From: an uncultured Angelakisella sp. | Lineage (GTDB): Bacteria > Bacillota > Clostridia > Oscillospirales > Ruminococcaceae | NCBI GenBank assembly: GCA_910585535.1 | Contig: CAJUFK010000002.1 | Span: forward strand, 1 to 64,000 | DNA: 64,000 bases | Direction: 5' to 3' | In this document: positions 43,459 through 52,210 of the stretch, piece by piece | Position numbering within the stretch: position 1 is the first letter of the stretch | Layout: the number at the start of each line of letters is the position of its first letter | Program-made: the position numbers and the translations under genes | The notes under the pieces: generated by a model | The model's input: the letters and a program-made list of their open reading frames with translations, nothing else | Databases searched by the model: none | What the model was told of the DNA's origin: nothing

Positions 43459-43845
43459 TTGCTTATTATAAAAGCTCTCACAATGAACGATGTTGTCATT
43501 GAAAAGAATCCGTGCTTTTTTGACGGAAAAAGAATGCAAAACCGGCGAAAGTATTGCAGGCTAACACAAAAGCAGTTAGCGAATCGTATGAATCTTACGC
43601 AATGTACGATCAGTCAATACGAAACCGGGAAGGCTTTTCCCTCAATTAAAACGCTTCCTTCTTTAGCGATCGCTCTAAACACATCTATGGACTACCTTTT
43701 TGGCCTAACCGATAACCCCCTTCCACCTTTCGCCGGTAAACCCGCCATAGAATCAGAGCAGGATCTATTGCAAACCTACTATTCTCTATCCCCGGAAAAA
43801 AGGGAACGGGCCGCTGGGATTTTAATCGGCCTTGGAGAAGGATAA
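43459..43845 (+). CDS. XRE-family regulator after the M56/BlaI pair
   Basis: This 128-residue protein has a Cro/CI HTH at residues about 25-80 (RRKYCRLTQKQLANRMNLTQCTISQYETG split by helices) and a short C-terminal region. The start may be TTG at 43459 behind AGAGGA or ATG at 43483 with no clear ribosome site. It closes the cargo islet before a strong terminator. Confidence 0.8.
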   Translation: MLIIKALTMNDVVIEKNPCFFDGKRMQNRRKYCRLTQKQLANRMNLTQCTISQYETGKAFPSIKTLPSLAIALNTSMDYLFGLTDNPLPPFAGKPAIESEQDLLQTYYSLSPEKRERAAGILIGLGEG

Positions 43846-43852
43846 GAAAAAA

Positions 43853-43889
43853 GCAGGCAGCCTGGTGTATCACACATCAAGCTGCCTGC
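43853..43889. terminator. Bidirectional terminator between cargo islet 1 and block B
   Basis: GCAGGCAGC, a 19-base loop and GCTGCCTGC form a hairpin with CTCTTTGTTTC on the plus strand and a T-run (from AAGAAAAAA) on the minus strand. It separates the converging XRE and VWA genes. Confidence 0.82.
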
Positions 43890-43908
43890 CTCTTTGTTTC
43901 AGAGTAAG

Positions 43909-45492
43909 TTACGCAAACTTCTCCACGACCTTATCCGCTGCGGCATCCATCCCAAGCTGGGACAGCCGCAGTACCTCGTCGCAGAAGGGCTGGAGGGTAA
44001 ACTCCAGCCCAGGCTCGTCCTGGTCCATAAGGATGCCGGTGATGCGAAATCCCAGCGCCGCCTTTTTCTCCTTCAGCCTCTGGATAAACCCTTCGCTGAG
44101 GCCGCAGTACCCATCGGTGATGAAGGCGATGTCGGCGTTGCGGTACTCATTCTCCTCCATCAGCCGGATGGCCTCATTCAGCGGCGTCTCGTAGTCGGTA
44201 CCGCCATTTAGGAATCCGCAGTTCTGGGCGTCCTCCATGATCTGCCAGGTGGTCGCCTGCCCGGCTGGGTAGTGGTCGGTGTGAAAATCCCCCCGGCGGG
44301 CAAAGCGGATGAACGCAAAGGCCGCCTTGTCCAGCTGGGTCACCAGCAGGAGGGCGTAGGCCACCGCCTTGCCCCAGGCGGCATTTTCCCCGGCGGTGGA
44401 GCCGGACTGGTCCAGGCAGACGATCTTGGGGCCTCTCCCCTTGCAGACCTTCTCCCGGCGGGCGTACTGCTTCAGCTTCTTCTGCTGGTACTTGCGGATA
44501 AACAGCGGTATCGTCTCCGGCAGGGCCAGAAGGGAGAACTCGGAGGAGATGAGCCTGCCGAAGTCGTTCCCCAGCTCCAGGCCGTACTTCTCGCCCCGGC
44601 CGTAGGAAAAACCGTTCATCCGCTTCTGGCGGATCATCTCCTTCATCCGGCCCAGATACCGGGCGATCTCCAGCAGGACGGCGTTCTGCCGCACCTGCTC
44701 CACCAGCTTCCGGTCCTGTTCCATAGAGGATTCCTGTCCGGCTTCATCCCCCCAGGCCCGGATAATGTCCTGGGCCTGCCGGGCGCGGTCGAAGGCAGCC
44801 TCCGCCGCCTGAACAATGATCTGATTGGCCGCCTTGTTCCCCAAAAGGTTGTCCCTTGCCATCTGCCCCAGCCGTTCCAGCTGCTTTTCCTTCTGGAAAA
44901 GGAGGTTACCCTGGGCCAGCAGCTTCTTTTCCTCGCCAGGGGACAAAGGCACCCGTTCCTGCTTTTTCGCCAGCTGCCGGACCCGGACCAGCCTTTGCTG
45001 CTGCTTCTGCTTCTGGACCTCCAGGGCGTCCAGGGTCTTTTTCTCCCCGTTGGCCGCCTCCAGCAGCTCCTCCAGATGGTCGCTGATCTGCCGCATGAAC
45101 TCCTCGGTGGCCTCCATGGAGGGAAAGGCTTTCCCCTCGCAGTCGGCCTTTACCGCCGGAAAATCCGGCTGCTGCATCATCTTATCCAGAATATAGCGGT
45201 TGAACCGCCGCACCTTGGGGGACAGCTCCGATTCCTCGTTGTGGCGGAGGGTGAGGGCGTAGAAGCTCTGGAACACATCTCTGGAAAGGTTTTTCACCAC
45301 CGGCAGCCTGGCAGCGGCGGCGCTTTCGATCTCCTCCAGAACAGCGGAGTTTTGGCGGAGCCGGCGGTAAGTCTCGTCCTCCACCCGCAGGGAGCGGAGG
45401 ACCTGGTCCTTTTGGGGCGGCAGACGGTCCGGCAGGGCCTGGAACCAGCCGCTTTGGGTGAGGTCATCGACGCTTTGAAAAATATTCCGCAT
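43909..45492 (-). CDS. ViaA-like VWA-domain protein
   Basis: This 527-residue protein has a helical N-terminal two-thirds and a C-terminal von Willebrand A domain with the MIDAS motif CLDQSGSTAG (DxSxS), a later GGTDYETPL (Thr) and FITDGYCGLS (Asp). This is the layout of ViaA, which pairs with the MoxR-type ATPase RavA. A RavA-like gene lies two genes upstream in the same operon with ssb between. Chaperone-like remodelling of an ICE protein complex is inferred. Confidence 0.83.
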   Translation of the reverse strand: MRNIFQSVDDLTQSGWFQALPDRLPPQKDQVLRSLRVEDETYRRLRQNSAVLEEIESAAAARLPVVKNLSRDVFQSFYALTLRHNEESELSPKVRRFNRYILDKMMQQPDFPAVKADCEGKAFPSMEATEEFMRQISDHLEELLEAANGEKKTLDALEVQKQKQQQRLVRVRQLAKKQERVPLSPGEEKKLLAQGNLLFQKEKQLERLGQMARDNLLGNKAANQIIVQAAEAAFDRARQAQDIIRAWGDEAGQESSMEQDRKLVEQVRQNAVLLEIARYLGRMKEMIRQKRMNGFSYGRGEKYGLELGNDFGRLISSEFSLLALPETIPLFIRKYQQKKLKQYARREKVCKGRGPKIVCLDQSGSTAGENAAWGKAVAYALLLVTQLDKAAFAFIRFARRGDFHTDHYPAGQATTWQIMEDAQNCGFLNGGTDYETPLNEAIRLMEENEYRNADIAFITDGYCGLSEGFIQRLKEKKAALGFRITGILMDQDEPGLEFTLQPFCDEVLRLSQLGMDAAADKVVEKFA

Positions 45493-45569
45493 GAAGAACC
45501 TTCTTTCTGTCGGTCTGTCAAAAGGGGGGAGCCGGCGCTCCCCCCTGTCTGTTTTATCGTGTGCTGAAG

Positions 45570-45986
45570 CTACCAGTTCAGGTCCTCCGGCACATCCCCG
45601 GCGAAGGGGTCAAACTCCTCTGCAGCGGGGACATCGGGGGACGGGCGGTTGGCCTGCTGGTCTTCTCTGGGCTTGTCCCCCAGGGAGAAGCTCAGACGCT
45701 CCGCCACGATGCGGACCCCCTCGTGCTTGCTGCCGTTTTTGTCGGTCCAAGGGCGGGTCTCCAGATGCCCCTCGATCTCAATGGGCTTGCCCTTGTGGAA
45801 ATACTTCCCGGCAAACTCGGCGTTCCCCCGCCAGGCTTCCACATTGAAGAAGTCGGCGGTGTCTTTGTCCTTGGAAAACTTCCTGCGGACGGCCAGCCGG
45901 AGGGATGCCACGGTGACGCCGGACTGGGTGGTGCGGATCTCAGGGTCGGCGGTGAGATGACCGGAAATGACGACCATGTTAGTCAT
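45570..45986 (-). CDS. ssb: Single-stranded DNA-binding protein
   Basis: This 138-residue OB-fold SSB starts MTNMVVISGHLTADPEIRTTQSG and has FFNVEAWRGNAEFAGKYFHKGKPIEIEGHLETRPW split over its strands. The C-terminal tail ends in FDPFAGDVPEDLNW rather than the usual DDDIPF, so interaction with host SSB-binding partners may differ. The ATG at 45986 follows AAGGAGG. It sits between the VWA and AAA genes. Confidence 0.92.
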   Translation of the reverse strand: MTNMVVISGHLTADPEIRTTQSGVTVASLRLAVRRKFSKDKDTADFFNVEAWRGNAEFAGKYFHKGKPIEIEGHLETRPWTDKNGSKHEGVRIVAERLSFSLGDKPREDQQANRPSPDVPAAEEFDPFAGDVPEDLNW

Positions 45987-46005
45987 AAGTAGAACCTCCT
46001 TGTGT

Positions 46006-47364
46006 TCAGCCGGGCAGCTGCGCCATTTCGGGCAGCGGGACATAGGTAAAGCCAACGGTATCGCTGGCGCCGCGGTTCTTCTCCTCCAGGAGGGAAAGCA
46101 GCTCTTCCAGATCACGGCTGTCCGCATCGGTGCGGGCCTCGCCCCGGATGGCGAGGAACTGCTGGTAGATGGTGAGCAGCTCCTCCCGGAACTTTCGGAT
46201 GGCCTTGACCCCCGCCGTGCCGTGGTCCTGCTGGAAGGCTTCGTAGGATTCCAGCGCCATGGCCCGGAGGCTGTCGATCCGCTCCTTTAAGGGATTCTCG
46301 CAGATGCTTTTGAGGATTTGTTCGATCTGGGGCAGTTCCTCCGGGGTGGTCCAAAGGTAGGCGCCCAGAACCAGCAGGTCGGAGACCTGTACCTCGGTCC
46401 GGCCCTCCAGCCAGGCCTGGGCCTGGACGATGGGGGTAAAGCCGAAATATTTCCGGTCGGAGACATGGATGCCCTTGCGGCGAAGCTCGCAGAGGATGTC
46501 GTCCATCACCTCATTGACGGCGGCGGGTACGGTGACCGCCGCCACCTTCCGCTGCATCTCTTGCAGCTCCTCCAGGGTGATGGCGGAGACAGCCGCGTCC
46601 CTCGTCCCCCTCTGCTTTTTCGCCAGCATCGCCAGCCGGGTATCCCGGTCCTGGACATACTGGGTGATGACCTTCAGCTCGAACCGGTCATAGAGGGGCC
46701 GGAGGATGCTCTCGGCGGGGTCGGAGAAGTTGGGGATCTCGTTGGAGGCGGCAAAGAAGGAGACGGCGGGGATCTTCCGGGTGACCCCCTCGTTGGTGTA
46801 CTCCCGCTCGTTGAGGGCGGTGAGCAAGGCGTTCAGCAGGCCGTCGTTGGCCTTAAAGACCTCGTCCAGGAAAATGATGTGGCTCTCCGGGATCTTTCCT
46901 TCGGTGAGGATGCTGGGCCTGCCGTGGCCCGCCTGTCCCATGGCCTGACGGTACTTTTCCAGCCGGGACGCCGCCTCCAGAAAGGACTGGTAGTTCTTTT
47001 CGCCGGGGGCGGACTCGTAGTTCTGGTGGCTGATCCTGGCGTCCTGATACAGCCTCTGGTAGGAGGGGTCATCCTCCAGCACCGAGGCGGGGACGCCGCC
47101 GGGGATGAGGCTCCCCAGGTCCAGACGGCCGAAAAGCTGTTCCTCGTCCGTCCCCTTGGAAAGGGTGTACTTGAACTGCCTGGTCCCCCGGATGCGCTCC
47201 CGGAACAGGTCCACCGCATAGCTTTTGGCCTGGCCGGTGCCTCCCAGGATGAACAGGTTCTTCCGGGTGAGCAGGGCGATGGCGATGTACCGGATCAGCT
47301 GGGCGCGCTCGGCGACCTGCGCGTTGACCTGGGACATCAGGGCAACCATTTTCTCTCTCAACAT
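46006..47364 (-). CDS. RavA/MoxR-type AAA+ ATPase
   Basis: This 452-residue AAA+ protein of the MoxR branch has a Walker A of NLFILGGTGQAKSYAV type (GGTGQAKS; note the unusual residues before KS), a Walker B HIIFLDEVFKA, sensor SFFAASNEIP and an arginine-finger region. The C-terminal helical part resembles RavA. It acts with the VWA protein in the same operon. AGGAGG precedes the ATG at 47364. Confidence 0.86.
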   Translation of the reverse strand: MLREKMVALMSQVNAQVAERAQLIRYIAIALLTRKNLFILGGTGQAKSYAVDLFRERIRGTRQFKYTLSKGTDEEQLFGRLDLGSLIPGGVPASVLEDDPSYQRLYQDARISHQNYESAPGEKNYQSFLEAASRLEKYRQAMGQAGHGRPSILTEGKIPESHIIFLDEVFKANDGLLNALLTALNEREYTNEGVTRKIPAVSFFAASNEIPNFSDPAESILRPLYDRFELKVITQYVQDRDTRLAMLAKKQRGTRDAAVSAITLEELQEMQRKVAAVTVPAAVNEVMDDILCELRRKGIHVSDRKYFGFTPIVQAQAWLEGRTEVQVSDLLVLGAYLWTTPEELPQIEQILKSICENPLKERIDSLRAMALESYEAFQQDHGTAGVKAIRKFREELLTIYQQFLAIRGEARTDADSRDLEELLSLLEEKNRGASDTVGFTYVPLPEMAQLPG

Positions 47365-47411
47365 AAAACGACCTCCTTTTTTGTGTGAAGCCTTTCGGCT
47401 CGGAACCTTTT

Positions 47412-47732
47412 TTACGCCGCAAAAGCCATTTCCCGGAGGGAGACTTCCTGCAGGCTCATTTCGTTGGTCCGCAGACGGTCTCGCTCCTTCCGGTAGGAGG
47501 AAGCGGCGGCATCCATCAGGGCAAAGGCAAGGGGCGGAAAATCGCCTTTCCGGGGCGGGGGCAGCTCGTCATACTGCTGGACGGCGGCCAGGTAGCCCAG
47601 GATCACTTCGCTGTAAAACTCCTCTTCGGGGAGGTTGTTTGCGTGGAGATACCGGAAAACCAGGTCGTGGTGCCGGGCGGCAAATTCGCTTTGGGCCGGG
47701 GTCAATGGGTGTAGCTCCTGCTTTTCATTCAT
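47412..47732 (-). CDS. Small sigma-70 region-2-like protein
   Basis: This 106-residue protein resembles the start of sigma-70 proteins: HHDLVFRYLHANNLPEEEFYSEVILGYLAAVQQYD matches the region 1.2/2.1 pattern. A DNA-binding region 4 is not present, so it is either a partial sigma factor working with another subunit or a regulator. It sits between the AAA ATPase and DnaN-like genes. Confidence 0.6.
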   Translation of the reverse strand: MNEKQELHPLTPAQSEFAARHHDLVFRYLHANNLPEEEFYSEVILGYLAAVQQYDELPPPRKGDFPPLAFALMDAAASSYRKERDRLRTNEMSLQEVSLREMAFAA

Positions 47733-47745
47733 TCTCTTTTCCTCC

Positions 47746-48882
47746 TTACGCGGCTTTCGCCGGTTTCTTTTTGGCCTTTTGGGCGGCCTTTGCCGCCTGT
47801 TTCCTGCTGGGGGTCTGGAAAAAGGACTGCTCCCCGCCGGACACCAAAAGCAGGCCGGTATCGGAGACGGTGAGCCGGATGGGACCGGTCATGGCCCGGA
47901 CCCCTTGGAACAGCTTTCTCCCCTGGTAGCAGAAGCCCTCCGGGGGCGTGACAGCCGTCACCTGGGCGGGGACTTCGTTTTTGGCGCTCCCCGCCGCGCT
48001 TTCGCAGGAAAGGGAGAGCAGCCCCAAAGAAAAGACCAGGTTGACCAGGGTGGAGCTGTTTTCCGCCAGGGCGTTGACGCCGTCCAGAGCTTCGCGGAAC
48101 AGGGCGGCGTCCACCACCGCCTCATACTGTCTGTTCACGCAGGAAAGGACGCTGTCCACATCCAGGTAGCTGCCGGTCCCCAACCGTACGGCAAAGGTCA
48201 TGGCCTGTTCCGGGCTTCGGAAAACCGCCTGTTTTCCATCGCTGGAAAGGAGCAGCGTTTCCTCGTCGCCCGCCAGCCCCGCCAAAAGGGAGAGGGCGGA
48301 GGCGGGAATGAGCAGCCCGGCAGGACTTCCGCCGGCGTTTTCCCTCCGCACCGAGGAAAGGACGCTGCCGTCACAGCCGACGGCCCGCAGGGAATCCGGG
48401 GTCAGCTCCAGCTTGACACACTGCATCACCGAGCTGCCGCTCCTTGCCGCCGCAAAGGCGGTCTGTTTGGCAAGGCTCCTGATGCCGCTGATCTCCACCT
48501 CCCCCGCCGGTTGGGGAAACTGCGGGACAGGAAAATCATCGGCGGGGAGACAGGCGATCTGATACCGGGTGCTGCCGCTGGAGACCTCAAGCTGATTCTG
48601 AGGAAGAAGCTGCACCTCAACGGTCTGGCCCCCCAGCAGGGAGAGCATCTCCGCAAACAGCTTTGCGTTCACCACCGCCCGGCCGCTTCGGACCACCGGG
48701 GCGGCCACGGTGCAGGTGATGGAAAGGTTCAGGTCTGTGGCGGCAAGGAACAGCTCGTAGTTTTCGGCATCGGCGGAAAGCAGGATGCCGGTGAGGGCTT
48801 CCACGGTGGAGGAGGAAGCGGCGGCCTTTGCCGTTCGCTTCACTGCCGCCAACAGGGTCTTTCGGTCACAGGAAAATACCAT
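47746..48882 (-). CDS. DnaN-like DNA polymerase III beta sliding clamp, ICE-encoded
   Basis: This 378-residue protein shows the three-domain clamp fold: an N-terminal part with LLAAVKRTAKAAASSSTVEALTGILLSA, then YQIACLPADDFPVPQFP (typical interdomain motif) and a third domain that ends with a Lys/Ala-rich tail instead of the usual MPMR(L) end. It is a second clamp besides the chromosomal DnaN expected elsewhere. It could recruit host polymerase to ICE DNA or act as decoy or accessory clamp. Confidence 0.88.
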   Translation of the reverse strand: MVFSCDRKTLLAAVKRTAKAAASSSTVEALTGILLSADAENYELFLAATDLNLSITCTVAAPVVRSGRAVVNAKLFAEMLSLLGGQTVEVQLLPQNQLEVSSGSTRYQIACLPADDFPVPQFPQPAGEVEISGIRSLAKQTAFAAARSGSSVMQCVKLELTPDSLRAVGCDGSVLSSVRRENAGGSPAGLLIPASALSLLAGLAGDEETLLLSSDGKQAVFRSPEQAMTFAVRLGTGSYLDVDSVLSCVNRQYEAVVDAALFREALDGVNALAENSSTLVNLVFSLGLLSLSCESAAGSAKNEVPAQVTAVTPPEGFCYQGRKLFQGVRAMTGPIRLTVSDTGLLLVSGGEQSFFQTPSRKQAAKAAQKAKKKPAKAA

Positions 48883-48897
48883 AGCAAAACAACTCCT

Positions 48898-51800
48898 TTA
48901 GGCTGGTTGGTCAAAGAAGCTCAGCTGCTCTTCGCAGAACTGCGGTTCGACTTTTCTGCCCCGCCGGTGAAAAGAAGCGGCAAAGAGGAACACCGGCTCC
49001 TTTGGCGGGCGGGTCAGGCTGGGGAGTTCCTTGTGGGGGATGGGCTCTGGCAGCTTCAGGACAGGGGCCGGACAGGCCGGGGCCTTTGTCTCCGGGGGCT
49101 TCAACACCGCCATTTTTCTGAATACGGCGGCAAGGTCCTCCACCTCGCTCTGGATGCCCAGGGTCAGTTCCCTGGCCAGCTGGGAGGTGAGGTCCCGGCA
49201 GTCGCTCATGGCCGCTAAGCCCTCATCGGTGACATTTCCCTCCAGGACGCCGGCGGCCGCCAGCTTGCTGGCCATCAGGCGCATCGCCCTGGCCTGTATC
49301 GTGTCCTTGTAGAAGAAAAAGTACACCTCGATGCGGGGGGCGGTCTGGTTGATCCGCCAGCTGCGGCGGCTGGACTGCCGGAGGGTGAAGAGGTTATAGG
49401 CGATGTTGTAGTAAACGATGGTGGTAAAGGCGTTGAGATCCAGCCCCGTCTCCACCAGGGTGGGGTTGGTGATGAGGATACGCACCCCCGCCCGGAGCTT
49501 CTTTTCCATCCACTCCTCCCGTTTCTGGGGGGATACGGTGGCGGGCAGCACCGCCGCCGGGAATCCGTGGCGGGCAAAGAGGGCTGACAGCTTCTGCTGG
49601 GTGTCGATCCGTACCCAGCTGGTGTAAACGAGAACATTTTCCCCCCGGTCCATCTTCCTCCGAACCAGCTCCAGCAGCTTCAGGTCCTTCTGGTGCAGCT
49701 CGTCGATGCCGGAAAGGCTGGCGGGAGTGACCACGGCGGTTTTCCTGTTCCGCGGGTCCAGGATAGGAGGCTGGTCGTAGGGCTGGTCCGGGTAGACGGT
49801 GAGCAGCCCCAGAAGGGCGCTCATCACCTTCCGGCTGATCTCCTGCTCCACATGAAGTACCCGGCGAAATTCCTGCTCCAGACGCAGGTATTCGGCGCGG
49901 ATGTCCTCCCGCATTTCCAGTTCTACCGGGATCTCCTCGTACTCCGGCAGCTCCTTTCCCATATCGGCCAGGGAGAGAAAAACCGCGTTTTCCAGCAGGA
50001 ACCGGGAGTAAACTAAAGGGGACACCCCCGGCAGCTGGCGCTCCCGGAGCTTTCGCTTATAGGTCCGGCGCTTGGCGTTGCAGTCCTGGCAGGAGATGTC
50101 GTAGACCGATTCCACCACGCCGTACTCCTTGGAAAAGCGCCCGGAGGCGTGGTAGCTCTGGCCGTCCTGCTCCATCCGCTCCGGCAAAATCCGGTACAGC
50201 AGATGGAAGATGCCGGAGGCGTAGCCGTTGATGAGGGTGGCGGTCATGCCGATGACCTTGTCCACCGTGCGGACGATCTCCCCCATGGCGTCCCCCTGGC
50301 CGCTGTCGTTGTTGTACTGGTGCAGCTCGTCCAGGATCGCGCCGTCGATCTTCCCTTTCATCTTCCGTTTGATGTAGCTGCTGAGGGGGAACCGCCGGAC
50401 GGCCCCTGCCGCCAGGTAAAAGGCGTCGGGGGAATCGCAGACCGCTTCGATCTGCTCTTTGATTTGCGGGGACTTGGCCAGGAAAAGATACTGGTAAGCA
50501 AACCGCCGGTGGACGAAGCCGAAGCCCCCGACGCTGACCCAATCGGTCTGCATGGCGGCGGAGGACAAAGGCGACCAGAGAACGGCCCCGCAGCCGCGGC
50601 ACTTGTGGTTTTTGCGGTTCTCCCGGAGGAAATCAGGGGCTTCTGCGGGGACGGTGTAGGTGACGCCATCCTTGGAGAGGTCCAACAGGATGGGCCTGCC
50701 GCATTCCGGGCAGACGAACCGCTCCTTCACCCGGCTCCAGAGGACCGAGGGATAGCGGGCATAGCCGTCACGGGCCTTCTCCTTGCTGATAACGGCGAAA
50801 GCGGTCTTTCTCTCCTGCTGGTAAGCCTGGTAAAACCGGCGCAACTCCGCCATGCTGCCGATGACAGCGGCGGCGGCGTTGGGAATGGCCTCTCCGATCT
50901 CCCGCACCCACTTCTTCGCCACATGGCTGGGGCAGAGGATGAGGTTGAAGGACTTTTCCTTTCCAGCCCCCCGGTGGCTGGCGTAGAGGGCGGCGGCGCC
51001 GATCTTGCTCTTCCCTGACCCGCATTCCGCCACGATGACTGCCGGTTCACGGCGGTCCACCTTCCGCTTGAGGGCTTCGGCGGCGGCAAGCTGGGCGGGG
51101 TACAGGCTGTACCCGCAGTTCTGGCGAATGGTCTCGTTGACCTCTAATACCGCCGGGGAAAGGGATTCCGTCTCCGGGTCGAAGAGGGGGCGGAACTGCC
51201 CCTTGATCCGCCGGGCGATGGTGACGCCGAACCGGCTGAGGTACTGGGAAACGGTGCGGACCTTCTCAAAGGCGGCGGAGTTTTCCGGGGTCGCCCCTGG
51301 GATGGCGATGGCGCCGGTTTTCAGCCCTTCCTCCAGCACCTCAATGAGGTTTTGGTCCTCCGGGGAGCAGGCGAGCTGCCAGGCGTCAAAGCGGTGGTTG
51401 GGGGAAAAGACCTTCAGGGGGGTGAGGATCTCCTTTTGGATCAGCGTGTCCAGGAAGTAGTCCCGGAACTCCGGGATGAGGGGCGCGCCGGTGCGGCGGT
51501 CGATCTCCTCCAGCAGCCGGTCCCGGTCCCCCGGCGGGGTGAACAGGTAGCAGCTTCGCCGGGCGGGGAGCTCTTGCCGGTCCTCATCCCCGGCGGCCGT
51601 GGTCTCCGGGTCGTCCTGGAGAAAGAGGGTGGCTTCGGCGTAGACGCCATCCATGGAAAGACTGCGGTCGTAGCGTTTTGACAGGGTAGACATCTGGAGC
51701 CGGGGACCTTCGTCCTGTTCCAGCCGGATGTTCCCGCCGCCGCAGATGGCGTCGGACATGGCCCGCACCTGCTCCGGGTAGCCGCCCATGCGGATGGCGG

Positions 51801-51918
51801 CCAGGGTCCGTCCGCCTCCCTTTGTGGTTTGGTAGACGATGGCATCGGCGTAGCACTCCAAAGAGATGCCCCGCCCGGCGTCCTGGTAAATGACCTTTAC
51901 CAGATTGGGTTTCTGCAT
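48898..51918 (-). CDS. Large SF2 (SNF2-like) helicase
   Basis: This 1006-residue helicase has an N-terminal region of about 260 residues, then Walker A AECGSGKSKIG, motif II ILDELHQYN (DELH), motif III VIGMTATLING and a helicase C-terminal domain with LITNPTLVETGLDLNAFTTIVYYN and QSSRRSWRINQ. A zinc-ribbon with CPECG and CRGCG is inserted between the motor halves, and CQDCNAKRRTY adds another pair. It is first in block B behind the shared leader. It probably remodels or unwinds ICE DNA. Confidence 0.86.
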   Translation of the reverse strand: MQKPNLVKVIYQDAGRGISLECYADAIVYQTTKGGGRTLAAIRMGGYPEQVRAMSDAICGGGNIRLEQDEGPRLQMSTLSKRYDRSLSMDGVYAEATLFLQDDPETTAAGDEDRQELPARRSCYLFTPPGDRDRLLEEIDRRTGAPLIPEFRDYFLDTLIQKEILTPLKVFSPNHRFDAWQLACSPEDQNLIEVLEEGLKTGAIAIPGATPENSAAFEKVRTVSQYLSRFGVTIARRIKGQFRPLFDPETESLSPAVLEVNETIRQNCGYSLYPAQLAAAEALKRKVDRREPAVIVAECGSGKSKIGAAALYASHRGAGKEKSFNLILCPSHVAKKWVREIGEAIPNAAAAVIGSMAELRRFYQAYQQERKTAFAVISKEKARDGYARYPSVLWSRVKERFVCPECGRPILLDLSKDGVTYTVPAEAPDFLRENRKNHKCRGCGAVLWSPLSSAAMQTDWVSVGGFGFVHRRFAYQYLFLAKSPQIKEQIEAVCDSPDAFYLAAGAVRRFPLSSYIKRKMKGKIDGAILDELHQYNNDSGQGDAMGEIVRTVDKVIGMTATLINGYASGIFHLLYRILPERMEQDGQSYHASGRFSKEYGVVESVYDISCQDCNAKRRTYKRKLRERQLPGVSPLVYSRFLLENAVFLSLADMGKELPEYEEIPVELEMREDIRAEYLRLEQEFRRVLHVEQEISRKVMSALLGLLTVYPDQPYDQPPILDPRNRKTAVVTPASLSGIDELHQKDLKLLELVRRKMDRGENVLVYTSWVRIDTQQKLSALFARHGFPAAVLPATVSPQKREEWMEKKLRAGVRILITNPTLVETGLDLNAFTTIVYYNIAYNLFTLRQSSRRSWRINQTAPRIEVYFFFYKDTIQARAMRLMASKLAAAGVLEGNVTDEGLAAMSDCRDLTSQLARELTLGIQSEVEDLAAVFRKMAVLKPPETKAPACPAPVLKLPEPIPHKELPSLTRPPKEPVFLFAASFHRRGRKVEPQFCEEQLSFFDQPA

Positions 51919-51949
51919 TTCACTTTTGAACCTCCTTTTCTTTTTGTCC

Positions 51950-52113
51950 GCAGACAGAAAAAGGCCCCGGCCGGCCTGGTTTACAGGTGGTCGGGGTCTT
52001 GTCTGCCTTTTGCGGCGGTATGGCGGGTGTGAGTCCTGGGCGGTGTCTCCGGAGCAAAGCGGCCCCGCGATGTTACTCCTGCCTGGTTAAACTCATACCT
52101 ATCATACGGGTTT
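51950..52113 (-). ncRNA. Conserved structured leader RNA of block B, copy 2
   Basis: This leader matches the block A leader (37833-37995): same TATGATAGGTATGAGTT start, AGGCAGGAGT, CACACCC(A/G)CCATACCGCC box and terminator-like hairpin (51950-52006) ending in CCTTTTT. Stem bases differ from copy 1 in paired fashion. A short ORF, ATG-AGT-TTA-ACC-AGG-CAG-GAG-TAA, is present here but is ATG-AGT-TGA in copy 1, so a coding leader peptide is not conserved. Confidence 0.7.
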
Positions 52114-52143
52114 ATTATAACATAGGGGGAGATGGGGTGTACA
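52114..52143 (-). promoter_or_regulatory. Shared-type promoter of block B
   Basis: On the minus strand TGTACA and TATAAT are separated by 18 bp, as in the block A promoter. The flanking CGCAAGTGTACAC is also shared. Confidence 0.62.
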
Positions 52144-52210
52144 CTTGCGGTTTAGGAAAGCACAATAGACTTTGGTACATAAAGTTAGATTCGGGACATT
52201 TGTAATTCCA

